From: Halorussus vallis
Lineage (GTDB): Archaea > Halobacteriota > Halobacteria > Halobacteriales > Haladaptataceae
Length of the DNA stretch: 64,000 nt
Direction of reading: 5' to 3'
NCBI RefSeq assembly: GCF_024138165.1
Contig: NZ_CP100000.1
Span: 2,480,001-2,544,000, forward strand
Numbering within the stretch: position 1 is the first letter of the stretch; the number at the start of each line of letters is the position of its first letter. Shown piece after piece: positions 17,448-25,550 of the stretch. The notes beneath the pieces are model-generated. The model was not told where the DNA came from, ran no database searches, and worked only from the letters and a program-made list of their open reading frames with translations. The position numbers were made by a program, and so were the translations under genes.

Positions 17448-19046
17448 CTACACGAGGTCGGCGCCCGCCGTCTCGGCGGTTTCCGCGAAGCGACCGTCGG
17501 CGACCAACTCGGCGGTTTCCCGAATCTCCTCGTGGAGCGAGGTGTCGGCCAGCGGGAGGCCGACCGCCTCGTCGAGGTCGGCGGCAACCGCGGCCAGCGC
17601 GTCGGGGAGTTCGGTCCCGGCCAGTTCGGTCCGCCGCGATGCGCACAGCAGTTCGACGGCGACGATGCGCCGGACCGCCTCGACGGCCTCGGCGAGGTGC
17701 CGCGCCGCGAGGGTGCCGAGGCTGTGGACGTCCTCCTGGCCGCCCGACACCGTCACCGACCGACCGCTGGCGGAGGTGCGAGTCTCCAGTTCCGCGGCCA
17801 GCCCCGTCGCGGTGTAGTGGCCGATCATCATCCCCGATTCGAGCCCCGGATTCGCCGCGAGGAAGGCCGCGACGCCGTCCCCGTCGACGTCGCTGACCAG
17901 TTTGTTCGCGCGCCGCTCGCTCACCCGTCCCACCTTCTGGACCGCGGTCCGCAGCATGTCGGCCGCGCCGGCCATCTGCTGCCCGTTGAAGTTGCCGCAG
18001 GAGAACGTCTCTCCGTCGGGGAACACCAGCGGGTTGTCGGTCGCGCTGGCGAGTTCGGTCTCGACCACCCGCCGGGCGAACGCGAGTTGTTCGCGGAGCG
18101 CGCCGTGGACCTGCGGGATGCACCGGAGCGAGAGCGGGTCCTGGGTCATCTCGTGGTCGCCGTCCGGCGTCGCGCCGACGAGTCGGCGGACGTTGGCCGC
18201 CGACTCGGCGTGCCCCTCGTAGGGGCGGACCTCGGTGACCCGCTCGGCGAACGCGGTCGGGGCCTCCCCGAGGAGTTCGAACGTCCAGGCGCCCGCGAGG
18301 TCGGCGGTCCGGACCAACCGCTCGGTGTCGTGGACGCCGAGCGCGAGCAGGCCGGTCGTTATCGGCGTCCCGCTCACGACCGCGAGTCCCTCCTTAGCCT
18401 TCGGTTCGAGTGGGTCGACGCCCGCCTCCGAAAGGGCGACCGCGGCGTCGACGCCGCGGTCGCCCCTGCGCTCGCTGCTTCGTCGATGGTCGCGCTCGTC
18501 GCTCCGTCGGCTCTCGTTTCGCCGGCGGTCGGTTCGCCGTTCGTCGCTTCGGGACTCCCTCGGCGGCAGGCGCTCAACCTCGCCTTCGCCCATCAGGACG
18601 AGTCCGATGTGGGCGGCCGCGCCGAGGTCGTCGGTGCTCCCGTCGGCCGGGACGACCGGGTGGACGCCCTCGTTGAGCAGTTCGACGAGTTTCTCGACCA
18701 GTTCGACCCGCACGCCCGACGCGCCGACCGCGAGGGCGTTCGCGCGGGCCAGCATCGCGGCCCGGACGACGTCGGTCGGCAGCGGGTCGCCCACGGCGGT
18801 CGCGTGGCTTCGGAGCAGGTTCTCTTGGAGTTCGTCGAGGTCGTCGCGGGAGATCGAGACGTTCTGGAGGTCGCCGAACCCGGTGTTGACGCCGTAGACG
18901 CGCCGGTCGCCGTCGACGATGTCGTCGACCGCGTCGCGGCTCGCCACGATGCGGTCGCGGGTTTCGGGCGGTAGTCGGACGGGTTCGCGGCCGCGGGCGA
19001 CCGCGACGACGTCGTCTATCGTGAGTTCTCCGGTGAGTCGTACCAT
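17448..19046 (-). CDS. HAL/PAL-family lyase paralogue lacking the MIO motif (ergothionase-like candidate)
   Basis: This 532-residue protein aligns along its whole length with the HutH in this window. The MIO-forming Ala-Ser-Gly loop (GSLGASGDLAP in HutH) is replaced by GSTDDLGAAAH (residues 136-146). The HutH active-site Asn (INGT) is Ser225 and the Tyr of 'DAYSIR' is Leu305. Conserved are Tyr51 (VYGVNTGFG), His81, Arg308 and Glu438 (GGQED). Ordinary MIO-dependent deamination is therefore unlikely. Ergothionases, which release trimethylamine from ergothioneine, are reported as MIO-less HAL relatives, so a histidine-betaine lyase is the best guess. Residues about 160-203 are an Arg/Ser/Asp insertion carrying a palindrome. 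It lies 118 bases downstream of a betaine-type ABC operon. Confidence 0.75.
   Translation of the reverse strand: MVRLTGELTIDDVVAVARGREPVRLPPETRDRIVASRDAVDDIVDGDRRVYGVNTGFGDLQNVSISRDDLDELQENLLRSHATAVGDPLPTDVVRAAMLARANALAVGASGVRVELVEKLVELLNEGVHPVVPADGSTDDLGAAAHIGLVLMGEGEVERLPPRESRSDERRTDRRRNESRRSDERDHRRSSERRGDRGVDAAVALSEAGVDPLEPKAKEGLAVVSGTPITTGLLALGVHDTERLVRTADLAGAWTFELLGEAPTAFAERVTEVRPYEGHAESAANVRRLVGATPDGDHEMTQDPLSLRCIPQVHGALREQLAFARRVVETELASATDNPLVFPDGETFSCGNFNGQQMAGAADMLRTAVQKVGRVSERRANKLVSDVDGDGVAAFLAANPGLESGMMIGHYTATGLAAELETRTSASGRSVTVSGGQEDVHSLGTLAARHLAEAVEAVRRIVAVELLCASRRTELAGTELPDALAAVAADLDEAVGLPLADTSLHEEIRETAELVADGRFAETAETAGADLV
18434..18465. repeat. Perfect 32-bp palindrome inside the HAL-like gene
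   Basis: Arms gggcgaccgcggcgtc and exact complement with no spacer, at one end of a low-complexity Arg/Ser/Asp-coding insertion (about 18438-18569) absent from HutH. It resembles the palindrome embedded in the 3' end of hutG. Confidence 0.8.
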
Positions 19047-19164
19047 GGTTCGAGAGCGTCGAAGTGGATTCGTTTTCGAGAGTCGGGACTGGTTCGTCTC
19101 GGGAACCGGACGTCGGTTCGCGCGCGATGCTTCTCTCCGGCGGGGCGCACGGTGGCGACCACGG

Positions 19165-19848
19165 TCACGCGGCCGCTCCGTCGGCCTCGCTGGCGACGCC
19201 CGAGGGGGTCACCCGGCCTTCCAGCCACTCGAAGGTGCGGTCCAGTGCGATGACGAGCAGTGCGCCCGGAATCGCGCCCGCGAGCAGGACGTCGGTCCGG
19301 AACTGCTGTTGGCCGAGGATGACCCACTGGCCGAACCCGCCAGCACCGATGAACGCCCCGAGGTAGGCGACGCCGATGGACAGCACCGTCGAGGTCCGGA
19401 TGCCGGCGAAGATGACGGGCACCGCCAGCGGGAGTTCGATGCGCCGGAGTCGCTGGAGTTCGGTCATCCCCATCCCGCGACCCGCCTCCTTCTGGGCGTC
19501 GTCGACGTCGCGGATGCCCGCGACGGTGTTCTTCAGGATGGGCAACAGCGCGTAGAGGAACAGCGCCAGCACCGCCGGCGTGTATCCGAGGCCGAGCGCG
19601 GTGAACGAGAGGGCGATGACCGCCAGCGGCGGCACCGTCTGGGAAACCGCCCCGAGGTTCATCACCACCCAGCCGACCCGCTCGTCGCGGGTGGCCGCGA
19701 CGCCCGCGGGGACCGCGACGAGGATGGCTGCGAACTCCCCGACGAGCACCATCGTCATGTGCTGGCGGGCCATCTCGGCGAACGCCTTCGGGTTGCTCGC
19801 GATGTAGTCGAGCCAGCCGGTGAACACCCCCAGCGGCGTCTCAAACAC
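19165..19848 (-). CDS. OpuC-type ABC transporter permease (second)
   Basis: A 227-residue permease with five to six hydrophobic helices and the binding-protein-dependent transport loop 'AGIRDVDDAQKEAGRGMGMTELQRLRRIELPLAVP', the EAA motif that contacts the ATPase. It pairs with the other permease (20806-21459) as OpuCB/OpuCD do in glycine betaine, carnitine and choline importers. Its start overlaps the ATPase stop by 8 bases. The substrate cannot be read from the permease; downstream linkage to the MIO-less HAL-like gene suggests a histidine betaine. Confidence 0.88.
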   Translation of the reverse strand: MFETPLGVFTGWLDYIASNPKAFAEMARQHMTMVLVGEFAAILVAVPAGVAATRDERVGWVVMNLGAVSQTVPPLAVIALSFTALGLGYTPAVLALFLYALLPILKNTVAGIRDVDDAQKEAGRGMGMTELQRLRRIELPLAVPVIFAGIRTSTVLSIGVAYLGAFIGAGGFGQWVILGQQQFRTDVLLAGAIPGALLVIALDRTFEWLEGRVTPSGVASEADGAAA

Positions 19849-20809
19849 GGTTGCCCTCCAGCACGGCGGTCGGGTCCGACCCCACCGCGCCGCGCACGTC
19901 CTCCTCGGTCAGTTCGCCGACGATGTCGCCGTCGTCGACGACCGAGATGCACCGCTGGTCGCCGGCGAACAGCCGCTGGAGCGCCATCTTCAGCGTGTCG
20001 CCGGGCGCGACGGTCCGTTCGGTCGGGGTCCCGTCCCGCGACTCCCGCATCGCCTCGCAGGCGGTGACCGTCTGGAGCTGTTTGAGCAGGCGGTCCTCGC
20101 CGATGAAGCTCTCGACGAACTCGTTCTTCGGGTTCGCGAGGAGTTCCCGGGGCGTGTCGTACTGGACGAGTCGCCCCTCGTCAAGGACGGCCACCCGGTC
20201 GCCCATCTTGAGCGCCTCGTCGATGTCGTGGGTGACGAACGCGATGGTGACGTCGAGTTCCTCCTGAATCCGGAGGAACTCGTCCTGAAGCTCCTCGCGG
20301 GTGATGGGGTCGAGCGCGCCGAACGGTTCGTCCATCAGGACCACTTCGGGTTCGGCCGCCAGCGCGCGGGCGACCCCGACGCGCTGGCGCTGGCCGCCCG
20401 ACAGCTCCGAGGGGTACTTCTCCCGGACGCTCTCGGGGAGCCGGATGAGTTCGAGCAGTTCGGTGACGCGCTCGTCGATGCGGTCGTCGTCCCAGCCGAC
20501 GACGTCCGGGACGACCCCGACGTTCTCCGCGACGGTCATGTGGCTGAAGAGGCCGATCTCCTGGATGACGTAGCCCACGTTCCGCCGGAGTTCGATGGGG
20601 TCGAGTCGGTCGATGGGCGTGCCGCCGACCGAGACGGTCCCCTCAGTCGGTTCGATGAGCGCGTTGACCATCTTCATCGTCGTCGTCTTCCCGCACCCCG
20701 ACGGGCCGACCAGCGTGGCGACGTCGCCGCGCGGGACGGTGAAGCTCACGTCGTCGACCGCCTTCGTGCCGTCGCCGTACACCTTCGTGACGTTCTCGAG
20801 TTCTATCAT
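19841..20809 (-). CDS. OpuC-type ABC transporter ATP-binding protein with CBS domain
   Basis: The 322-residue ATPase starts at 20809 (MIELENVTKVYGDG). It has Walker A GPSGCGKT (residues 35-42), signature LSGGQRQR, Walker B 'VVLMDEP' and the switch His in 'IAFVTHD'. Its C-terminal 80 residues hold a CBS-like region ('DQRCISVVDDGDIVGELTEEDV'), as in osmoregulated OpuA/OpuC ATPases, where CBS domains sense ionic strength. It overlaps the upstream permease by ATGA and the downstream permease by 8 bases. Energises solute import. Confidence 0.92.
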   Translation of the reverse strand: MIELENVTKVYGDGTKAVDDVSFTVPRGDVATLVGPSGCGKTTTMKMVNALIEPTEGTVSVGGTPIDRLDPIELRRNVGYVIQEIGLFSHMTVAENVGVVPDVVGWDDDRIDERVTELLELIRLPESVREKYPSELSGGQRQRVGVARALAAEPEVVLMDEPFGALDPITREELQDEFLRIQEELDVTIAFVTHDIDEALKMGDRVAVLDEGRLVQYDTPRELLANPKNEFVESFIGEDRLLKQLQTVTACEAMRESRDGTPTERTVAPGDTLKMALQRLFAGDQRCISVVDDGDIVGELTEEDVRGAVGSDPTAVLEGNRV

Positions 20810-21459
20810 GCGTCTCGAACCTCCGTGCCGCCCGGCAGGAACCGCTGGACGGCGTACAGTCCGTAGTCGAGTCCGATGGCCATCGCCGAGATGACCGCCG
20901 TGGCCGCGAGTATCTGGTTGGCGTTGCTGAGTCGGATGCCGGCGAAGATGGAGTTGCCGAGGCCGCCCGCGCCGAAGAAGGCCGCGACGGTCGTGATGGC
21001 TATCAACAGGACCGCCGCCTGCCGGACGCCGGCCATGATGACCGACAGCGCCATCGGCAGTTGGACCCGGACGAGCAGTTGCCGGTCGGTCATGCCGAGG
21101 CCCCGGCCGGCCTCCACGCTGGCGGGGTCGACGCCCTGAATGCCGGTGTAGGTGTTGCGGGCGATGGGCAGCGCTGAGTAGAGCACCAGCGCGGTCACCG
21201 CGGGTGCGACGCCGATGCCCATCACCGGGATGAGCAGCGACAGGAGCGCGAGGCTCGGAATCGTCAGCACGATGCCGGCCGACCCGATGAAGAGGTCGGC
21301 GGCCCGTTCGTTGTCCCGGACGAGGACGGCGGCGGGAATCCAGAGGGCGACGCCGAACACCAGCGCGGTCAGCGCGATGTTCAGGTGTTGAATCGCCTGC
21401 GACACCAGCGTCCCGCTGTTCTCGGCCATCCACGAGAGGACGCTTCCGACGGAGACCAT
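20806..21459 (-). CDS. OpuC-type ABC transporter permease (first)
   Basis: A 217-residue permease with about five hydrophobic segments and an EAA-type loop 'GVDPASVEAGRGLGMTDRQLLVRVQLPMALS'. It is paralogous to the permease at 19165-19848; together they form the heterodimeric channel. The stop overlaps the ATPase start (ATGA), and only two bases separate it from the binding-protein gene upstream. Confidence 0.88.
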   Translation of the reverse strand: MVSVGSVLSWMAENSGTLVSQAIQHLNIALTALVFGVALWIPAAVLVRDNERAADLFIGSAGIVLTIPSLALLSLLIPVMGIGVAPAVTALVLYSALPIARNTYTGIQGVDPASVEAGRGLGMTDRQLLVRVQLPMALSVIMAGVRQAAVLLIAITTVAAFFGAGGLGNSIFAGIRLSNANQILAATAVISAMAIGLDYGLYAVQRFLPGGTEVRDA

Positions 21460-21461
21460 GG

Positions 21462-22400
21462 TTAGACGAACCCGTGTTCCTTCAGGAAGTTCTTCGCGAC
21501 CTGCTTAGGGTCCTTCCCGTCGATGCTCACCTTCGCGTTCAGCGAGCGCATCGTCTCGGTGTCGAGTTTCGAGGTTGGCTCGTTCAGCGTCTTCCGCATC
21601 GAGTCGTCCAGCGCCTTCTTCCGGACGTTAGGCGCGGGGTTGTAGATGATGAAGTGGTTCTTCGGGTCTTCGAGCACCTGAAGTCCGAACTTCTTGATCT
21701 TCGGATTGGTGTTGAAGCCGAAGCCGAGTTCGGTTTCGCCGCTCTTGACCGCCTTGTAGGCCAGGCCGAGTTTCATGCTGACCGTCTCGATGCCGTCGGC
21801 CTTCTGCGCGAAGTTGTAGGTGTCGGGGAGTCCCGCCCAGGCGTCCTCACGGCGCTTGATCTCGGGGTTCATCGCGACCGAGAAGTCGGTGTTGCCGGAT
21901 TTGACGTGCTTCGCGAGGTCGTTCAAGTCCTTGATGCCGTGCTCGTTCGCCCACGAGGGGTTGGCTACGATGACGTAGGTGTTGTTGAACGGCGCGCGCT
22001 CCAGCCAGTCGATGTTGTACTTGCTGTTGTACGCGCTGTCGACCTTCCGGTACAGTTTCTCGGGGTCGCTGATGACCGAGTTCTTGCCGAGAATCGACGA
22101 CCACGCGGTTCCGGTGTACTCCCAGTAGAGGGTGGAGTCGCCGTTCTTGACCGCCTTGAAGTTCGCCGGCGACCCGCCGAGTCCGGTCTTGCTCTCGACC
22201 TGGTGGCCCGCCGACTTCAGCATCTGGATGCTGATCTGGCTCAGGATGAACTGTTCGGTGAAGTTCTTCGAGGAGACGGTCAGCGACTTCCCGCTGCCGC
22301 TGCCGACGAGGCTGAGACACCCCGCGGTTCCCGTCGCGGTTCCGGCGGCGGCCGCGCCCGCTCCCTTGAGCAACGACCGGCGACTGAGATTACCTGGCAT
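21462..22400 (-). CDS. OpuC-type substrate-binding lipoprotein (Tat-exported)
   Basis: A 312-residue protein with a twin-arginine motif (SRRSLLKG, residues 6-13) and a lipobox ending at Cys28 (TAGC), so a Tat-exported, lipid-anchored receptor. The mature part starts 'LTVSSKNFTEQFILSQI' and has 'YWEYTGTAW', typical of the OpuCC/OsmX quaternary-amine binding family. The aromatic residues there usually cage a trimethylammonium group. It heads the importer operon; a TTAAAT TATA-like box lies upstream near 22460. Candidate substrates are glycine betaine, carnitine, choline, or a histidine betaine given the neighbours. Confidence 0.9.
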   Translation of the reverse strand: MPGNLSRRSLLKGAGAAAAGTATGTAGCLSLVGSGSGKSLTVSSKNFTEQFILSQISIQMLKSAGHQVESKTGLGGSPANFKAVKNGDSTLYWEYTGTAWSSILGKNSVISDPEKLYRKVDSAYNSKYNIDWLERAPFNNTYVIVANPSWANEHGIKDLNDLAKHVKSGNTDFSVAMNPEIKRREDAWAGLPDTYNFAQKADGIETVSMKLGLAYKAVKSGETELGFGFNTNPKIKKFGLQVLEDPKNHFIIYNPAPNVRKKALDDSMRKTLNEPTSKLDTETMRSLNAKVSIDGKDPKQVAKNFLKEHGFV

Positions 22401-22482
22401 GGCTATGCGTTTCTATGTCATCGTTCGGTCGTAACCGTGACTCCGCATTTGTGAGGCCATTTAAGTAGTCATTCCCGGTCGT

Positions 22483-23271
22483 TCACGACCGGTGCTCGAC
22501 GACGAACGCCGCGACGTGGCCCAGCGCGCGCCTGAGATGCTCGCCGGCGGTCGATTTTCGGACGCCCATCGCGTCGGCGACGTCGGCGAGCGTCGCCTCG
22601 CGCGGTACCGCGAAGTAGCCCGACTCGACCGCCAGCGACAGCGCCTCGAACTGGCGGTCGGTCAGGTCCCCGAGGAGTTCGTTCCAGGCGACCTGACTCG
22701 GGAGCGTCGGCGTCTCGACCTGCGGGCGAACGCGCTCTATCTGGACGTCGCCGACGGGTTCGAGCAGTTCGACCAGGTCGAACAGTCGGTCGCGCGACCG
22801 GATGATGAGGTCGAAGAACTCCCGGCCGTGTTTCAGCGTCGTCGGGTCCAGCGGCATGTAGCCGTGTTCGAGCATCACCAGGAACGGCGTCTCCTCCTTC
22901 AGGTGGGCGGTGACGAGCACCGTCGCCTGCTCGTCGCGGCGCGCCCGGGGGCCGCCCGCGGGCGTTTCGTCCCCGCTCGCGCGCCCTTCGCTACTGCGGT
23001 CCGACGCCGAGACGGCGCCGGACCGCGTGGCGGCGTCCCCGGCGGATGCGGCGCCGGCGCGGTCGTGCTGGACGACCTCGACGCTCTCGTGGTACGGCGC
23101 CTCCCGGATGAGTTCGAGCGATTCGTCCAGTCGCTCGCCGCGGATGCGAATTAGTCCCATGTACTCCCGCTGGTGGAGCGTCGCGGTGTAGATGTCGCCG
23201 CTGACGCCGAGGCGTCCGATCTCCTCGGTCCAGTCGTCGGGGTATCGGACGCTGATGCGAGCGGTGAGCAT
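22483..23271 (-). CDS. Bat-type HTH transcriptional regulator
   Basis: A 262-residue protein from the ATG at 23271. It has an N-terminal sensor-like region starting MLTARISVRYPDDW, a low-complexity Ala/Ser/Arg spacer (about residues 75-115), and a C-terminal HTH_10 (Bat) domain: 'LTDRQFEALSLAVESGYFAVPREATLADVADAMG' through 'GEHLRRAL'. Such proteins are common haloarchaeal activators. It is divergent from the YjiH-like transporter, whose promoter holds a motif also found before hutU. It probably controls histidine or betaine genes here. Confidence 0.85.
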   Translation of the reverse strand: MLTARISVRYPDDWTEEIGRLGVSGDIYTATLHQREYMGLIRIRGERLDESLELIREAPYHESVEVVQHDRAGAASAGDAATRSGAVSASDRSSEGRASGDETPAGGPRARRDEQATVLVTAHLKEETPFLVMLEHGYMPLDPTTLKHGREFFDLIIRSRDRLFDLVELLEPVGDVQIERVRPQVETPTLPSQVAWNELLGDLTDRQFEALSLAVESGYFAVPREATLADVADAMGVRKSTAGEHLRRALGHVAAFVVEHRS

Positions 23272-23341
23272 CGCAGACAGTTGGCAACCCACTCCTAAAA
23301 AGCGAACGGACGGCCGACCCTCGGCTCCGGCCGTCATAATG

Positions 23342-23358
23342 CACCCTCCCACTGGCGG
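23342..23358. promoter_or_regulatory. Motif CACCCTCC-N4-GGCGG upstream of the transporter
   Basis: Seventeen-base element with partial dyad character located about 31 bases before the transporter start. The same CACCCTCC-N4-GGCGG occurs at 25492-25508 before hutU. Each copy lies between a divergent Bat-type regulator and a hut-linked gene, so it is a candidate regulator site. Confidence 0.5.
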
Positions 23359-23389
23359 GGGTAGACTCATAGGCGACTGCCATCTATGA

Positions 23390-24817
23390 ATGTCAATGTC
23401 TACCGAGAGAGGCGAAACCTGGACCGTCGACACCGAACCGTCCGCGAAGCGCATCGACGACGTCGACCTGAACGAGTTCGACGCCCGACCGGTGGTCAAG
23501 TTCGTCGTCGCGTTCGCGGTGGGCGCGTTCTTCTTCCTCCTGCCGGTCGAGTGGGAGGGGAGCATCACGGTTCCGTTCGACATCGCGGTGTCGTACATCA
23601 CCGAGACGTTCCCCGACGCCGTCGGCGTCTACGCGCTGACGATAATCGTCGCCGGCGCGGCGCTGACCACGCTGGCGAAACTGGGCGTCGAGGAACTCGG
23701 CCCCGTCGACCTCGACTACTTCGACAGTTCGCTCGTCTTCTGGGCGCTCCGGGTCGCGGGCGCGCTGCTGGCGCCCGTGATGTTCTTCCACGCGGGTCCG
23801 GACAAGCTCTGGGAGCCCGGCATCGGCGGGTTCATGTGGACGACGCTGGTGTACAGCGTCGGCGTCATCATCCCCATCGGCGCGGTGTTCATCACCATCT
23901 TCGTCGAGTTGGGCGGCCTGGAGTTCGTCGGCACGCTCGCGCGACCGGTGATGAAGCCGCTGTTCAGGGTGCCCGGCCGGGCCGCCCTCGACAGCCTCGC
24001 GTCGTGGGTCGGTTCGTACAGCGTCGGCCTCTACGTCACCCGCAACGTCTTCGAGCGCGGCGGCTACAACAAGCGCGAGGTGTTCACCATCGCGACCTGC
24101 TTCTCGACGGTGAGCATCGGTTTCGTCGGCGTCGTCGCCGCCACGCTCGGGATGCTCCGGCTGTTCCCGGTCATCTTCCTCGCGTACTTCGTCTGCGTCG
24201 TGCTCTGCGCCGTCATCCTGGTGCGGGTGCCGCCCATCAGCACGATGCCGCCGGAGTACATCGCCGAACCCGACCCCGAGATGGCGTTCTCGGGGTCGCC
24301 GGACGACTACGTGCGACTCGCGCTCAGCGAGGCGGTCGGGAAGGCCGAGGAGGGCGAGACGTTCCTCGAAGCCGCGAAGCGCGGGTTCGTCGACGGCGTG
24401 AAGCTCACCAGCCTCATCCTCGGCACCATCCTCGCGGTCGGCCTGACGGCGGTGTTGCTCTCCAGGTACACCCCGACGTTCGACATCCTCGGTGCGCCGC
24501 TGGCGCCGGTCCTCGCGGCGCTCGGCCTGCCGAGCGCCGAGACCATCGCGCCGGCGGTCGTTGTCGGCATCACCGAGATGTACGTCCCCGTCCTGCTGGC
24601 GGCCGATGCCGCGCCGAAGGCGAAGTTCTTCGTCGCGGTGCTGGCGGTGTCACAGCTCATCTTCTTCTCCAGCGTCGGCCCGATGATAATGGACATGTTC
24701 AGCGACGTCCCCATCCGGTTCCGGGACCTCGTCGCGCTGTTCGTCATGCGGACCGTCATCTTGGTGCCGGTCGTCGCCGGGATGACCCACCTCGTCGCGG
24801 CGCTCGGTCTGTTATAG
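23390..24817 (+). CDS. YjiH-like / nucleoside-recognition (Gate) domain membrane transporter
   Basis: A 475-residue protein with roughly ten hydrophobic helices. The long soluble N-terminus (about 30 residues) precedes 'ARPVVKFVVAFAVGAFFFLLPVEW'. Two Gate-like regions are visible, around 'GGYNKREVFTIATCFSTVSIGFVG' and 'VVGITEMYVPVLLAADAAPKAKFFVAVLAVSQ'. This fits the YjiH family. Its position between two Bat-type regulators and next to hutUGIH suggests histidine or urocanate transport (inference). ATG at 23396 is an alternative start. Its 3' end overlaps the convergent regulator gene by 6 bases. Confidence 0.8.
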   Translation: MSMSTERGETWTVDTEPSAKRIDDVDLNEFDARPVVKFVVAFAVGAFFFLLPVEWEGSITVPFDIAVSYITETFPDAVGVYALTIIVAGAALTTLAKLGVEELGPVDLDYFDSSLVFWALRVAGALLAPVMFFHAGPDKLWEPGIGGFMWTTLVYSVGVIIPIGAVFITIFVELGGLEFVGTLARPVMKPLFRVPGRAALDSLASWVGSYSVGLYVTRNVFERGGYNKREVFTIATCFSTVSIGFVGVVAATLGMLRLFPVIFLAYFVCVVLCAVILVRVPPISTMPPEYIAEPDPEMAFSGSPDDYVRLALSEAVGKAEEGETFLEAAKRGFVDGVKLTSLILGTILAVGLTAVLLSRYTPTFDILGAPLAPVLAALGLPSAETIAPAVVVGITEMYVPVLLAADAAPKAKFFVAVLAVSQLIFFSSVGPMIMDMFSDVPIRFRDLVALFVMRTVILVPVVAGMTHLVAALGLL

Positions 24818-25459
24818 GTACGACGCGAGCGCGGCGACGAGTTTGTTCTCGGCCCGCCGGAGGTGCTCTTCGAGGGTCCGGCGTTCGATGCCCATCTCGG
24901 CCGCCACCACCTCGGTCGTTATCTCGCGAGGAATCTCGTAGTAACCCGACTCGGCCGCGGTCAACAGCGCCTCGCGCTGGCGGGGCGAGAGGTCCGGCAA
25001 GGCGGTGTCGAGGGTGAGTAGCGGTCGGTCGGCCGCCACCGACGTTATCTCCCGCTTCGACTTGACCGTCACTGGATATTCGTCGGCCACCTCCCCGTAG
25101 ACGGCGCTCAGACTGGCCGGGTTGAGCGCCAGCACGCGACACCACTTCGCGCCGTCGGCGTACCGGAGCGGCGGCACCAGCAGGCAGTCGTGTTCCGCGA
25201 GGATGGACTCGATGGGGTCGTAGCCGCCCTGCTCCTTGAGACACGAGTCGGTGACCAGCAGGCGGTCGTCGCCCTCCGCGATGCGCTCGCGCACGCCGAC
25301 CGCCGCTTCAACGTGGTCGACCACCGCGTCGGCCGCCTCGCCGCCGACGTGGAGCAGGTCGCAGTGGTCGTTGCACCACAGTTCGACCGTCGTGTCGGTT
25401 CCGTCGGTGGCCTCGGCGTACGCGCTCGGTTGTTCGATGCCGAGGAGCGCCTCGTACAT
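24812..25459 (-). CDS. Bat-type HTH regulator, divergent from hutU
   Basis: A 215-residue protein. Residues about 1-150 form a sensor-like domain with several Cys/His (WCNDHCDLLH), also seen in transcription regulators that resemble TrmB/Bat. The C-terminus is an HTH_10 domain ('LSPRQREALLTAAESGYYEIPREITTEVVAAEMG', then 'LEEHLRRAENKL'). The start is 91 bases from hutU with a shared AT-rich promoter, making it the likely local regulator of the hut operon. Cys/His in the sensor could bind a metal or respond to redox. Confidence 0.85.
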   Translation of the reverse strand: MYEALLGIEQPSAYAEATDGTDTTVELWCNDHCDLLHVGGEAADAVVDHVEAAVGVRERIAEGDDRLLVTDSCLKEQGGYDPIESILAEHDCLLVPPLRYADGAKWCRVLALNPASLSAVYGEVADEYPVTVKSKREITSVAADRPLLTLDTALPDLSPRQREALLTAAESGYYEIPREITTEVVAAEMGIERRTLEEHLRRAENKLVAALASYL

Positions 25460-25480
25460 GCGCGACCGTTAGGGCGGGGA

Positions 25481-25508
25481 TATATTTAAAACACCCTCCA
25501 CACGGCGG
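25481..25508. promoter_or_regulatory. Divergent hut promoter with TTTAAA box and shared motif
   Basis: The self-complementary TTTAAA (25485-25490) can serve as TATA box for both directions. CACCCTCC-N4-GGCGG (25492-25508) follows, about 42 bases before hutU; the same motif sits before the transporter at 23342-23358. Confidence 0.55.
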
Positions 25509-25550
25509 TATCGGGCTATTTGCGTCTCGCGCCCGAATTCGAACAGAGCC

